A stretch of DNA of 64,000 nucleotides from Streptomyces mutabilis (GCF_014649815.1 NZ_BMTT01000004.1:186001-250000); one strand, 5' to 3'; shown: positions 17,397 through 28,147, counted from the stretch's first letter. The notes: generated from the sequence alone by a model not told the origin. A program made the numbers and translations.

Positions 17397-17872
17397 CGAG
17401 GCCTCCCCTGTTCCACAGCACGGTCCGCCCGGAGTGGATCGACTACAACGGCCACATGAGCGAGGCCTTCTACGTCCTCGTCTTCGGTCATGCCACGGAC
17501 GCGCTGATGATCGAGACGGGCCTGGACTCCGGGTACCGCGAGTCCACGGGCTGTTCCCTCTACACGGTCGAGTCCCACATCCGCTTCCTCCGGGACGTGC
17601 CCGACGGCTCCCATCTGGCCGTCCGTACGCGCGTGTTGGGGGCGGCGGCGCGCAAGGCTCGCTTCGTGCACGAGATGTACGTGATGTCCGGACCGGAGTC
17701 GGAGCCGACGCCCGACGCGGCCCCGGTGGCGACCACGGAGCTGCTCGCGGTCCACGTCGACCGGCAGTCGGGCCGCGCCGCCGAGTTTCCGGACGCGGTG
17801 CGGCGCCGCTTCACGGAACTGACCGAACCGGCTCCTGAGTGGGCGGGCCGCTCGATCGGCGCCGTGGCCTGA
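17393..17872 (+). CDS. Hot-dog acyl-CoA thioesterase, probable betainyl-CoA hydrolase
   Basis: This 159-residue protein has the 4HBT-type hot-dog signature WIDYNGHMSEAFYVLVFGHA, with Asp and the GHM-x-E stretch near residues 17-24, and YTVESHIRFLRDVPDGSHL. In carnitine catabolism the corresponding enzyme (CdhC) hydrolyses betainyl-CoA to glycine betaine and CoA, and the position as third gene after the BKACE and dehydrogenase genes supports that role. The start codon overlaps the preceding stop (ATGA), so translation is coupled. A general short-acyl thioesterase is the alternative. Confidence 0.83.
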   Translation: MTRPPLFHSTVRPEWIDYNGHMSEAFYVLVFGHATDALMIETGLDSGYRESTGCSLYTVESHIRFLRDVPDGSHLAVRTRVLGAAARKARFVHEMYVMSGPESEPTPDAAPVATTELLAVHVDRQSGRAAEFPDAVRRRFTELTEPAPEWAGRSIGAVA

Positions 17873-18030
17873 CGGGGAGCATTTCGACGCCCTATGGGGG
17901 AGTTCACCCAGGGTTAACGGTGTCATACAGGTCCAGGACGCCGTCGCTCGGGGGACATGCGCCTCGAACGCGTCCGGCGACCTGCTCAAGAGGTACCTCT
18001 CGCATCGCTGGTCGAGCCACGGGCAGCATG

Positions 18031-20277
18031 TCAGAGGTCGCCGGACGCGCCCAAGCCGGTCAGCGCGCCTACCGGGTCGAGGTCTGGGGTGCCGCGCGGC
18101 CACCAGTCGTCGCGGTCAGGCTCCGACTCGTAGGCGTACCACAGCCCGGTGCGGCCGAGCCGGAGCTGGACGTGGCCCTGGGGGTGGGTGAGGCGGTTCC
18201 GCCAGGGGCGGAAGGCGGGGAGGTCGGCGGCGAGCAGCAGCGGACGGGCGCGGTCGAAGCGGCCGGCCGGGGGGTCCCAGGCCTGCTCCAGGACGTCCAG
18301 GCCGTCGCGTCCACCCTGGCGCCAGGCGGCCACGGCTCGGGCCAGCTCCGCCGTGTCCCGGCCGGTGGCCTCGGCGAGGGACGCGTACAGCGCCCGGGTG
18401 CCGGCGGTGAGGCCGGAGCCGGGGCGGGCCGCGGCGAGACGGACCGCGTCCTGCCACAGCGTCAGCCCGCCGACCGGGTCGCGGCCCGTGGTGAGCAGGG
18501 CGTGGGCGCGGGCCGCGGCGTCGGTGGCCAGCTGGTCCAGCACGAAGGGGTCCGGGCCGCCCGGGGCCGCCGGGTAGGCCGGGGGCTGTTCGGGATGTGG
18601 GGGCGGGGGCAGCGGCGCCGGGAGCTGCGGCAGCGTGCGCGCCGCGAGGGTTTCGGCGGCCCGGACGCCGGGCAACGGCGTCGGCCCCCGGTCCCGGGCG
18701 GCGCGTGCGGCGTGGGCCGCGTTGCGCCGGGACAGGGTGTCGAGCAGCGTGCGTTCGCCCCGGCCGCGCAGCAGGAGCAGGACGAAGGGGTCGGCGTCGA
18801 GCAGACGTGCCGCCTGGTAGCAGAGGGCCGCGGCGTGCTTGCAGGGGTGCCCGGAGTCGGGGCAGCTGCACCGCGGGGCGAGGTCGCCCGGGCCCGGGAG
18901 GAGAGGCACTCCGCAGTCGGCCAGGGAGTGCGGCAGTTCCTTGTCGAGCAGGGCCGCGATGTGCCCGGGTCGCTCGACGGCGGCGTTCAGGAACCGCTCC
19001 CAGTCGGTGTCGTCGAGCGTGCGCAGCCGCACCTGGACACGGTACGGACGGGAACGGCTGCCCTGCACATAGGCGAGGAGCAGGCCGGGCGTCACGGTGA
19101 TCGCGTCGACCTTCCCCCGCTCGGCGTACCCGCGCCCCCGGGCCAGCCGCGCGGCGTCCAGGGCGCCCTCCTCCAACGCGGTCACCCATGCAGTGCCCCA
19201 CCAGGTCGCGGCGAAGCCGTCCTCCGCCGACGACCGGGACGGCAGGGCGGGGAAGGTGCGGCGCAGCTCGCCGTCCCGGTCCGGGGCCGCCATGGAACGG
19301 GGCGCGCGGGGCTGCGCGGCCGGCTCGGAGGGCGGCGAGGCGGCGGCTTCTCCGTGCGCCTCCCGGTGCGGAGCCGGGCGCGTGGGCCGGTGCGCGGAGC
19401 CGTCCGGCACTGCGGGGGCGCGCTCCGGGGCCGGTGCCGACGGGCGCCGTCGTGGGGATGGGGCGTACGACGAGGGGGGTGGGGTCGGCGGAGCGGCCGA
19501 GGGAGCCGGCACCTTCGCTGGGTCCTCCGCAGCCCCGTCGGCGGGCTCCCCGGTGAGCGGGGGCCTCCCGAGGGCCGCTGTCTCCCCTCGCGACGGGCCC
19601 TCCCCCGCGGTGTCCGCCTCCACGGTGTCCGCCTCAGGAGGCAGCCGGAAGGCGCCCGCGGCGAATTGCCGTACGGCACGAGCGCGGGCGTCGGCGGTGC
19701 GCGAACCGCCGGTCCGCTGCGGAGCACGGGCCGGCCGCCGTGACGTCACCGTCCCCTTGGCCGCCGGATCCGGCCTCGGCTGTCGGCGAGCCGCCCGCAA
19801 CGCCTCGCGTGCCGCGTCCCCGGGCCGGCCTTCCGCCGTGTGGCCGGAACGGTCCGCCGGGGTGGTTGCGGTCGCCGCACCGGCGGTGGACGGCCGAGCG
19901 AGCCGATTCGCCGCTTCGGGCCGGTCGGCTTCCGTTCCCTGGTTGCCGGGCGGGTCCGACAGGCTGTCCAGGGCCGGGTCCGGTCGCTCCGTGGCCCCGC
20001 CCGCGGTGCGGGCGTTGCGCAGTGCCTCGCGTGCGACGTCACCGGGGCGCGGCCCGGTGCGCTCCCCGCTTCCCACGGCCCGGCTCTGGACGTGGGGCTG
20101 GGGCTGGACATCGGAATCCCCGTCCTGCTGCCCTGCCGTCGCGTCCTCGCCGGCGTCGGGGGCGGCAGCCGCGTCCGTGTCGGCGGTCGTTCCGGCGGTC
20201 GTGGCCTGGGTTTCCTCACCGCGTTCACGCACCGCGCGCAGTGCGCGGCGGACCTCGTCGGCGGGACGGGGGGTCAT
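18031..20277 (-). CDS. SWIM zinc-finger protein with repetitive N-terminus, partner of SNF2 helicase
   Basis: The 748-residue protein has a SWIM motif CSCPDSGHPCKH at about residues 468-480 (CxC...CxH), preceded by a conserved WWGTAWVTALEEGALD region. SWIM domains bind zinc and take part in DNA or protein binding. The first ~340 residues are low-complexity Ala/Pro/Gly sequence in which a basic amphipathic motif recurs: PADEVRRALRAVR (5-17), PGDVAREALRNAR (78-90) and PGDAAREALRAAR (152-164). The start ATG overlaps the stop of the SNF2 helicase gene by four bases, which argues for a joint complex in chromosome or repair work. The job is otherwise unknown. Confidence 0.85.
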   Translation of the reverse strand: MTPRPADEVRRALRAVRERGEETQATTAGTTADTDAAAAPDAGEDATAGQQDGDSDVQPQPHVQSRAVGSGERTGPRPGDVAREALRNARTAGGATERPDPALDSLSDPPGNQGTEADRPEAANRLARPSTAGAATATTPADRSGHTAEGRPGDAAREALRAARRQPRPDPAAKGTVTSRRPARAPQRTGGSRTADARARAVRQFAAGAFRLPPEADTVEADTAGEGPSRGETAALGRPPLTGEPADGAAEDPAKVPAPSAAPPTPPPSSYAPSPRRRPSAPAPERAPAVPDGSAHRPTRPAPHREAHGEAAASPPSEPAAQPRAPRSMAAPDRDGELRRTFPALPSRSSAEDGFAATWWGTAWVTALEEGALDAARLARGRGYAERGKVDAITVTPGLLLAYVQGSRSRPYRVQVRLRTLDDTDWERFLNAAVERPGHIAALLDKELPHSLADCGVPLLPGPGDLAPRCSCPDSGHPCKHAAALCYQAARLLDADPFVLLLLRGRGERTLLDTLSRRNAAHAARAARDRGPTPLPGVRAAETLAARTLPQLPAPLPPPPHPEQPPAYPAAPGGPDPFVLDQLATDAAARAHALLTTGRDPVGGLTLWQDAVRLAAARPGSGLTAGTRALYASLAEATGRDTAELARAVAAWRQGGRDGLDVLEQAWDPPAGRFDRARPLLLAADLPAFRPWRNRLTHPQGHVQLRLGRTGLWYAYESEPDRDDWWPRGTPDLDPVGALTGLGASGDL

Positions 20278-23237
20278 GACGGCCTCCGCAGGGACACCAG
20301 GTCGGACAGTTCACGGATCGTCAGCTCGGTCAGTGCCGACTCGCCGGAGCCGAGGACCGCCTCGGCCAGCGCCCGCTTAGACCGGAGCATGTCGGCGATG
20401 CGGTCCTCGACCGTGCCCTCGGTGATGAGGCGGTGTACCTGGACCGGCTGAGTCTGGCCGATGCGGTAGGCACGGTCGGTGGCCTGCTCCTCGACGGCCG
20501 GGTTCCACCAGCGGTCGAAGTGCACGACGTGAGCCGCGCGGGTGAGGTTGAGACCGGTACCGGCGGCCTTCAGGGACAGCACGAGAACGGGCGTCGCCCC
20601 GCTCTGGAAGCGGTCCACCATCCGCTCGCGCTCCGGAACCGGCGTACCGCCGTGCAGCAGGTCGACGGGGACCGCGCGGGCGAGCAGGTGGGAGGTGATC
20701 AGGCGGGCCATGCCGACGTACTGGGTGAAGACCAGAACCGAGCCGTCCTCCGCGAGCACGGTGTCCAGCAGCTCGTCCAGGAGGGCGAGTTTGCCGGAGC
20801 GAGCGGTCAGCCGGTGGTGGTCGGAGGTGCCCGGCGCGTGTTCCTCCTTCAGGAACAGCGCGGGGTGGTCGCAGATCTGTTTGAGCGAGGTCAGGAGTTT
20901 GAGCACCAGACCTCGGCGGCCCATGCCCTCGGCCGCTTCGATGGCGGCCATCGACTCGCGCACCACCGCCTCGTACAGTGCGGCCTGTTCGCGGGTGAGC
21001 GGGACGGGATGGTCCGTCTCGGTCTTCGGCGGCAGCTCCGGGACGATGCCCGGGTCGGACTTCCTGCGGCGCAGCAGGAAGGGGCGGATCAGACGGGCGA
21101 GGCGCTCCGTCGCCTCCTCGTCCTCGCCGTTCTCCACCGCGCGGGCGTGCCGGGCTCGGAAGGACTTCAGGGGGCCGAGGAGGCCGGGGGTCGTCCAGTC
21201 GAGGAGCGCCCACAGCTCGGAGAGGTTGTTCTCCACCGGGGTGCCGGTCAGCGCCACGCGGGCGGGGGTCGGGATCGTGCGCAGGGCCTTGGCCGTCGCG
21301 GAGTACGGGTTCTTGACGTGCTGCGCCTCGTCAGCGACGACCATGCCCCAGTGCCGCTCGGCCAGGGTCGCCGCCGCGGACCGCATGGTGCCGTACGTGG
21401 TGAGGACGAAACCGCCGGTCACGTCGTCCAGGGTGCGGTCGGGGCCGTGGAAGCGGCGGACGGGCACGCCGGGCGCGAAGCGGGTGATCTCCCGCTGCCA
21501 GTTGCCCAGCAGGGAGGCCGGGCAGACCACCAGCGTCGGCGCGGTGTGGGCCCGCTTGAGGTGCAGGGCGATGACGGTGACCGTCTTGCCGAGGCCCATG
21601 TCGTCGGCGAGGCAGCCGCCGAGGCCGAGGGACGTCATGAGGTGCAGCCAGGCCAGGCCGCGCAGCTGGTAGTCGCGGAGGGTGGCGTGCAGCCCGGGCG
21701 GCGGCTCCGCGGGACGTACCCCGGCCGTGAGCCGGTCGCGGAGGGCGGCCAGCGCGCCGACCGGTACGACCTCGACCGTCTCGCCGTCGGCCTCCGCGCT
21801 GCCGGTCAGGGCTACGGACAGCGCGTCGACCGGGTCGAGCAGGCCGAGGTCGCGCCCCCGGGCCCGGCGGACGAGGGCCGGGTCGACCAGGACCCAGCGG
21901 TCGCGCAGCCTCACGACCGGTCGGTGGGCCTCCGCGAGCGTGTCCATCTCGGCCTCGGTGAGCGGGTCGCCGCCGATGGCCAGCTGCCAGCGGAACTGGA
22001 GGAGGTCCTCGCTCTCGAAGAAGCCGGTGCCGTCCGTCGCCGAGCCGGGCGCCGGCCGGACCACCGCGGTGGCGGTGAGGTCCTGGGCCAGGTCGCGGGG
22101 CCAGTGCACGGCTACCCCGGCGGCGGAGAGCCGGCCGGCCGCCACGCCCAGCAGGTCGGTGACCTCCTCCTCGGACAGGCTGAGGACGTCGGGCACGTCC
22201 TGTTCGGTGAGCCGGTCCAGCGGCGGCCAGACCCGGGCGGCCCGCCGCACCGCGAGGGCCGCGTCCACGCGCGCGCGGGGACCGAACGCCGCGTCCGCCG
22301 CTCCCGACCACAGGTCCGCGGCGTCGGCCACGAGGGTGGGGTCGGCGAGGTTGTGCACCTGCACGACCGCCGCCCCGGCACTGCGCGCGCCGCCGTTGCC
22401 TTCGGTGTCCCCGTCGAAGAGGTCGTACGCCGACAGGTCGAGTCGGAGGGAGATCCGCACGCCCGCGTCCATGCCGGCGGCGACCTCGGCGGCCCAGTCG
22501 TGGGCGCCCGGCAGGCGGTGGGCTCCGCGGTCGGCGAAGGGCCGGCCGCAGGCGTGGGGCGCCGCCGGGGTGCGCGGCAGGGTGTCGGCGACCGCGTCCA
22601 GGAAGGCACGGATCAGCGCTTCCGGCTCGGGCAGCCGGATCGGGCCGGGGCCGTCCAGCGGGACCGCGTGTCCTTCAGGGGGCAGTGCGGCGGCCACCGC
22701 CCGCAGATGCGCGATGTCGTCGGGGCCCAGCGGGCCGGCCCGCCAGGCGTCGTGCCCGGTCGGCGTCAGGCCGGGCAGCAACCGGCCTCGCGCGGTGAGC
22801 CGCAGGGCGTGCAGGGCGGCGGCGCCCCAGCAGGCGGTGGCCGGGTGGGCGGCCGGGTCGTGCCGGGCCCGCACCAGCAGGGGCAGGGCCTCGGTGAGTG
22901 GGAGCGACAGCGCGGGCGTCGTCCTGCGTCGCGCCCCGGCGCCGTGCCGCCGCACGACGGTGAGCTCCGTGACCCGGGCGGGCGGCGGCGCACCGTGCCG
23001 GAGGGCAGCGTCGGCGGCGGGCCCGTCCCCGGCCCCGTACTGCGCGAAGGTCTCGATGTCGGACCCGTCCCCGGAATCCCAGAAGACGATCCGCCCGTCG
23101 CGCGGGAGCGGTGCGGGCAGGAAGACGGCGGCGAGCCGGACCGCGGCGAACGAAAGGACGTCCTCGGGCGGCCAGGTCCGCCCGCGCGCCTCGGCGTGCC
23201 CGGTCTCCGGCGTGCCCGCCACGGCCACGTCGCTCAT
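20274..23237 (-). CDS. SNF2/SWI2-family DEAD-type helicase
   Basis: The 987-residue ATP-dependent DNA translocase carries the SNF2 core in its second half: motif I ADDMGLGKTVTVIALHLK near residue 545, TLVVCPASLLGNW, the DEAQH box (VADEAQHVKNPYS) near 634, TGTPVENNLSELW, and in the second RecA lobe LVFTQYVGMARL, LSLKAAGTGLNL and ATDRAYRIGQTQPV. The N-terminal ~400 residues are a bacterial SNF2-associated region. The frame is open upstream; ATG at 23235-23237 (MSDVAVAGTPE) is chosen for GGAGG and AGGA upstream. The downstream SWIM gene overlaps it, and the two probably act together. Confidence 0.93.
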   Translation of the reverse strand: MSDVAVAGTPETGHAEARGRTWPPEDVLSFAAVRLAAVFLPAPLPRDGRIVFWDSGDGSDIETFAQYGAGDGPAADAALRHGAPPPARVTELTVVRRHGAGARRRTTPALSLPLTEALPLLVRARHDPAAHPATACWGAAALHALRLTARGRLLPGLTPTGHDAWRAGPLGPDDIAHLRAVAAALPPEGHAVPLDGPGPIRLPEPEALIRAFLDAVADTLPRTPAAPHACGRPFADRGAHRLPGAHDWAAEVAAGMDAGVRISLRLDLSAYDLFDGDTEGNGGARSAGAAVVQVHNLADPTLVADAADLWSGAADAAFGPRARVDAALAVRRAARVWPPLDRLTEQDVPDVLSLSEEEVTDLLGVAAGRLSAAGVAVHWPRDLAQDLTATAVVRPAPGSATDGTGFFESEDLLQFRWQLAIGGDPLTEAEMDTLAEAHRPVVRLRDRWVLVDPALVRRARGRDLGLLDPVDALSVALTGSAEADGETVEVVPVGALAALRDRLTAGVRPAEPPPGLHATLRDYQLRGLAWLHLMTSLGLGGCLADDMGLGKTVTVIALHLKRAHTAPTLVVCPASLLGNWQREITRFAPGVPVRRFHGPDRTLDDVTGGFVLTTYGTMRSAAATLAERHWGMVVADEAQHVKNPYSATAKALRTIPTPARVALTGTPVENNLSELWALLDWTTPGLLGPLKSFRARHARAVENGEDEEATERLARLIRPFLLRRRKSDPGIVPELPPKTETDHPVPLTREQAALYEAVVRESMAAIEAAEGMGRRGLVLKLLTSLKQICDHPALFLKEEHAPGTSDHHRLTARSGKLALLDELLDTVLAEDGSVLVFTQYVGMARLITSHLLARAVPVDLLHGGTPVPERERMVDRFQSGATPVLVLSLKAAGTGLNLTRAAHVVHFDRWWNPAVEEQATDRAYRIGQTQPVQVHRLITEGTVEDRIADMLRSKRALAEAVLGSGESALTELTIRELSDLVSLRRPS

Positions 23238-23347
23238 ACGTCCTGTCACCTCCCGCCCGCCCGCCGGATCAGATGTCTTCGACTCTACGGGCGGGGTCTG
23301 ACAATCGGCTCCGGCGGCCTGCCGGGGCCCGGACGCGCGGATGTCGG

Positions 23348-23929
23348 TCAGGGCACCGTTCGGGAGACGACGTAGACCATCGGATACTCCGGATTCTTCA
23401 TGTTCACCATGATGTCCTGGGTGGGCGCCGGGTTCCGCTGCTCGTTGACCAGGCCCCACCAGGGGCCGGATCGGCCGAAGTCCCAGCCGGTGACGCGCTG
23501 GGCACGGTCGCTGATGGCGATCTTGTCCTTCCTCAGCGCGTCCCGGTCGACGCCGAGTCCCGCCAGGAAGGCGTCGAGACCGGCTTCGCTCGTCTCGAAC
23601 TGGACGTAGAGACGGCTGGTCTTCCAGTTGTTGGTCTCGTAGTACGCCATCTTGTTCGCCGGGAGCGGGACGGGTACCTCGTAGATGCGGCGCTGGAGCT
23701 TGGACGGCCAGCCCCGGGTCATGCCGGTCGCCGCGTACTTCGCCTCCTTCTTCCTGCCGCTGTCGCGGCTCTGGTTGGCGGAGATCACGAGGTAGCCGGC
23801 CGGGATGCCGATGAGCAGCACGATGATGAGCAGGGTGAGCGACCTGCGGCGGATCATGTGCCGGCGGTCCTCCGCCGGGGGCCGGGGTTCGTCCGGAGGC
23901 CCGGCCTGGTGGGGCAGCGATTCCGTCAC
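23348..23929 (-). CDS. Single-pass membrane protein, unknown function
   Basis: A 193-residue protein has a Pro-rich cytoplasmic N-terminus, one membrane helix at about residues 31-49 (LTLLIIVLLIGIPAGYLVIS) and an extracytoplasmic domain with NNWKTSRLYVQFETSEAGLD and GWDFGRSGPWWGLVN. The domain pattern recurs in actinobacteria as an uncharacterised family. It starts four bases inside the end of the ROK kinase gene (ATGA overlap), so it is co-transcribed with it. No motif gives a function. Confidence 0.75.
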   Translation of the reverse strand: MTESLPHQAGPPDEPRPPAEDRRHMIRRRSLTLLIIVLLIGIPAGYLVISANQSRDSGRKKEAKYAATGMTRGWPSKLQRRIYEVPVPLPANKMAYYETNNWKTSRLYVQFETSEAGLDAFLAGLGVDRDALRKDKIAISDRAQRVTGWDFGRSGPWWGLVNEQRNPAPTQDIMVNMKNPEYPMVYVVSRTVP

Positions 23930-25074
23930 AGCGACTCCCGGGCCGTGCGGCGGGCCTCCGCGTACCGCTCGTAGCGCTCGTACCGCTCAACCCGGCGCCG
24001 TTTGGCGCGGCGGAACCGGCGGGCGACCAGGCGGGCCAGGTCGGCGGCGCCCACCATGCCGGCCTCGGGTCCGAGCTGGGCGCGGACGATGCGGGCCTCG
24101 GGGCGGTAGCCGCGGCCGGTGAGCTGGCGCTTGAAGGCGTCGCGGGCGGGTCCGATCAGCAGGTCGTCGGCGGCGCTGACCCCGCCGCCGATCACGAAGC
24201 AGGACGGGTCGAGGGCCGCGGCGAGGTTCGCGATGCCGACCCCGAGCCACTGGCCGATGTCCTGGAGCAGCTCGATGCACATGGCGTCGCCGTCGCGGGC
24301 CAGCTCGGTGATCATCGGGCCGGTGATGTCGCCGATGCTGCCCTTGACGTGCTCGATGATCCCGTACGCCACCGGCGAGTCGGCGGCGGCCAGCTCGCGG
24401 GCCTCCCTGACCAGGGCGTTGCCGGAGCTGTACTGCTCCCAGCAGCCGCGGTTGCCGCACGGGCAGCGGTGGCCGCCGGGGACGACCTGCATGTGGCCGA
24501 ACTCGCCGGCGACCCCGTACTTGCCCCGCTTGACCTGGCCGTCCTCGAGGATCGCGCCGCCGATTCCGGTGCCGAGAGTGATCATGACGAGGTGGTCCTC
24601 GCCGCGTCCGGCGCCGAAGCGCCACTCGGCCCAGGCGGCGGTGTTGGCGTCGTTGTCCACCAGGACGGGAACGGCGAGGCGGCCGGCGATGCGGTCGCGC
24701 AGCGGTTCGTTGCGCCAGGACAGGTGGGGGGCGAACAGGACGCGGTTGCGGTCGGCGTCGACCCAGCCGGCCGCGCCGATGCCGACGGCGTGCACGTCGT
24801 GCCGGTCGGACAGGTCCAGGACCAGTTCGACGATGGTGTCCTCGACGACCTTGGGGCTCTTGGACTTGTCCGGGGTCTCCGTGCGGAGCTTCTCCAGGAT
24901 GTTGCCGTCGGCGTCCACGACGCCCGCCATGACCTTCGTGCCGCCGATGTCGATGCCGACCGTGGGCACGCGGGGCGCCGTCAGGTGCGAGCGGCGTTCC
25001 CTGGTGCCCACGGTGCGCAGGACCGGGGCGCGGCGGGAGCCGATGGGGGCGGTGAAGTCGCGGTAGGTGCTCAT
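23926..25074 (-). CDS. ROK-family sugar kinase (glucokinase-like)
   Basis: This 382-residue cytoplasmic kinase has the phosphate loop VGIDIGGTKVMAGVVDADG at residues 39-57, the sugar-binding VLVDNDANTAAWAEWRFGAG, LGTGIGGAILEDG, EFGHMQVVPGG and the ROK zinc motif CPCGNRGCWEQYSSGNAL. It should phosphorylate glucose or a related hexose. The C-terminus ends in a basic repeat (ERYERYERYAE). ATG at 25072-25074 begins MSTYRDFTAP; the ~38 residues before the phosphate loop are unusual but in-frame. The adjacent sugar-type ABC transporter on the same strand suggests it acts on the imported sugar. Confidence 0.88.
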   Translation of the reverse strand: MSTYRDFTAPIGSRRAPVLRTVGTRERRSHLTAPRVPTVGIDIGGTKVMAGVVDADGNILEKLRTETPDKSKSPKVVEDTIVELVLDLSDRHDVHAVGIGAAGWVDADRNRVLFAPHLSWRNEPLRDRIAGRLAVPVLVDNDANTAAWAEWRFGAGRGEDHLVMITLGTGIGGAILEDGQVKRGKYGVAGEFGHMQVVPGGHRCPCGNRGCWEQYSSGNALVREARELAAADSPVAYGIIEHVKGSIGDITGPMITELARDGDAMCIELLQDIGQWLGVGIANLAAALDPSCFVIGGGVSAADDLLIGPARDAFKRQLTGRGYRPEARIVRAQLGPEAGMVGAADLARLVARRFRRAKRRRVERYERYERYAEARRTARESL

Positions 25075-25171
25075 CGGGTGCGATTGTGCCGCACGGCCGT
25101 GCCGGGTGCCGAATGCGGCAGGGGGCGGGGGGCTCGGTTCATCGCCGGGTGCGGGTGCGGGTGCGGCGTGG

Positions 25172-26007
<836 letters not shown>

Positions 26008-26011
<4 letters not shown>

Positions 26012-27048
26012 TTGGTGGCCTCCGCGCGCTTGCGGACCCAGGCGTTGAGCAGGGTCGCGAGGAGCAGCATCGCTCCGAGGAAGAACTTGAACCAGTCGGG
26101 GTTCCACTCGGCGAAGACGATGCCCTTGCTGGTCATGCCGAAGATGAACGCGCCGACCGCCGATCCGACCGCGCTGCCGTAGCCGCCGGTGATCAGACAG
26201 CCGCCGATGACGGCCGCGATGATGTAGATCAGCTCGTTGCCGACGCCCTCGCCGGACTGGACGACGTCGTACGAGAAGAGCAGGTGCTGGCCCGAGATCC
26301 AGGCGCCGAGACCGACGCCCATGTAGAGGCCGATCTTGGTTTTGGCGACCGGGACTCCCACCGCGCGGGCGGCGTCCTTGTTGCCGCCGACGGCGAAGAT
26401 CCAGTTGCCGGCGCGGGTGCGCAGCAGGATCCAGCTGGCGACGGCGACCAGGGCGAACCACCACAGGATGGTGACCTTGAAGCCGACGCCGCCGACGGTG
26501 ATCGTGGAGGCGAAGACCTCGCGGGCGGAGTCGAAGCCCTCCATGTCGGCGATCGTCTTGGTGGAGACGGTGCCGTCGATGAGCTTGGTGAAACCCAGGT
26601 TCACGCCGGTCAGCATGAGGAAGGTGCCCAGCGTGATGATGAAGCTGGGCAGCTTGGTGCGGGTGAGCATGAAGCCGTTGAAGGCGCCGATCGCCACGGT
26701 GACCAGCAGGGACACGCCGACGCCGACCCAGACGTTGGCGGTCATCTGGTAGCTGGACATCGACGAAACCAGGGCTGACGAGGTGACCGTGACGCCGGCG
26801 GACAGGTCGAACTCGCCGCCGATCATCAGGAGCGCCACCGGGACGGCCATGATGCCGATCGTCGAGGCGGCGTAGAGCACCGTGCTGAGGCTCGTGGCGC
26901 GCAGGAAGCTGTCGGCGAAGAAGGCGAAGAAGAGGAAGACCGCGATCGCGCCGACGACGGAGCCCAGCTCGGGGCGGCCCAGGAGTCTGCGCAGCGGAGA
27001 GGTCTGCAGAATCCTTTCGTCTGCGTCCGTTGCCTGCGTGGCGCTCAT
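26008..27048 (-). CDS. Sugar ABC transporter permease
   Basis: This 346-residue inner-membrane protein of the ribose/xylose/fructose permease family (BPD_transp_2) has about 8-10 helices. The landmarks are [20 protein letters not shown] then [39 protein letters not shown] and [17 protein letters not shown]. It forms the channel through which the substrate delivered by the lipoprotein is imported. The ATG at 27046-27048 overlaps the stop of the binding-protein gene, and its own stop overlaps the ATPase start, so the three genes are one tight operon. Confidence 0.93.
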
Positions 27049-28049
27049 CGGGTGCCCCGCTTGGTGTAGTCGGCCAGCTCGGCGGCGTCGTCCTTGGTGA
27101 TGATCTGCGGGCCGGTGAGCACCGGCCGGCCGCCGCCGAGGACGTCGGCGTTGTACTTGTACAGCCACAGCAGGTCGACAGCCTCGTAGCCCTGGAGGTA
27201 CGGCTGCTGGTCGACGGCGAAGCCGAGGGAGCCGTCCTCCAGTCCGGCGGCCACCTTCGCGTTGAGGTCGAAGGTGACGATCTCGGCCTTGCTGCCCGCG
27301 CCCTGCTTGGCCTTCACCGCGGTGTCGGCGTAGGGCGCGCCGAGGGTGACGACCGCGTCGACGGACTCGTCGGTCTGCAGTTTGGCCTCGATGGCGGACT
27401 GCACGTCGGGCATGCTGGTGCCGTTGACGTAGAGCCGCTGGATCCCGCCGTCGAAGGTCTTCTCGACGCCGTCGCAGCGCTGCTCGTGGCCGACGTTGCC
27501 CTGCTCGTGCAGGACGCAGATCGCCTTCTCGCGACCGCGTTCGTTCAGCGCCTCGCCGACCGCCTCGCCGGCGATGGTCTCGTCCTGGCCGACATGGGTG
27601 AGGGCGCCGAAGTCCTTGGACTCCGCGGAGCCGGAGTTCACGGTGATCACCGGGATGCCCGCCTTACGCGCGCGGTCCAGGGCGGACTTCATCGCGGTGG
27701 GCTTGGCGAGCGTGACGATGATCCCGTCGACCTTCTTGTCGATGGCCGCGTTCACGAGCTGCGCCTGCTGTTGCGCCTCGTCGTCGTGGGAGTACAGGAA
27801 GTTGACGTTGTCCTTCACCGCGGCCTGCTCGGCGCCGCTCTGGACGATGTCCCAGAAGGTGTCGCCGTCACCCGAGTGCGTGATCATCGCGAAGGTCCAG
27901 CGCGGCGTGTTCACCGCGGCCTTCCCCTGGGCCGACGCGGCCTTGCGGGCGTCCTCGGCGCGCTTGCCGCCCGTGCTGCTGCAGCCGGCCAGGGACAGCG
28001 ACAGTGCCCCTGCCAGCGCGATGCCCACCCATGTCCGAAACCGTGCCAC
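27045..28049 (-). CDS. Sugar ABC transporter substrate-binding lipoprotein
   Basis: The 334-residue protein carries a lipoprotein signal with lipobox LAGC (about residues 19-22, SLAGCSST), so it is anchored outside the cell membrane. The mature part is a type I periplasmic-binding fold (Peripla_BP_4) with [38 protein letters not shown] and [14 protein letters not shown]. The group includes ribose, inositol and other sugar binders; two cysteines (ICVLHEQ..., EQRC) may form a disulfide. GTG at 28047-28049 has AAGAAGG upstream. It leads the transporter operon and has two GntR-type operators in its leader. Confidence 0.9.
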   Translation of the reverse strand: MARFRTWVGIALAGALSLSLAGCSSTGGKRAEDARKAASAQGKAAVNTPRWTFAMITHSGDGDTFWDIVQSGAEQAAVKDNVNFLYSHDDEAQQQAQLVNAAIDKKVDGIIVTLAKPTAMKSALDRARKAGIPVITVNSGSAESKDFGALTHVGQDETIAGEAVGEALNERGREKAICVLHEQGNVGHEQRCDGVEKTFDGGIQRLYVNGTSMPDVQSAIEAKLQTDESVDAVVTLGAPYADTAVKAKQGAGSKAEIVTFDLNAKVAAGLEDGSLGFAVDQQPYLQGYEAVDLLWLYKYNADVLGGGRPVLTGPQIITKDDAAELADYTKRGTR

Positions 28050-28135
28050 GAGGCCGTGCCCTTCTTGCTGTGCCGTGCTGTGCGTGTCGGGTTCCGCGGG
28101 AACCGCGACCGGGTTCCGGAAACCACAAACGCCCC

Positions 28136-28147
28136 ATTGTCCGACAT
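28136..28147. promoter_or_regulatory. Candidate GntR operator (imperfect copy)
   Basis: ATTGTCCGACAT differs from the two perfect copies (ATTGTCCGGACAT) by one missing base. It lies 87 bases upstream of the binding-protein start codon and 42 bases from the perfect copy at 28189. Confidence 0.5.

Noticed and set aside
20433-23375. 980-codon open frame opposite the SNF2 helicase
   Set aside because: Long stop-free antisense frames are expected in high-GC DNA. The translation is Val/Gly/Arg-rich and lacks natural domains.
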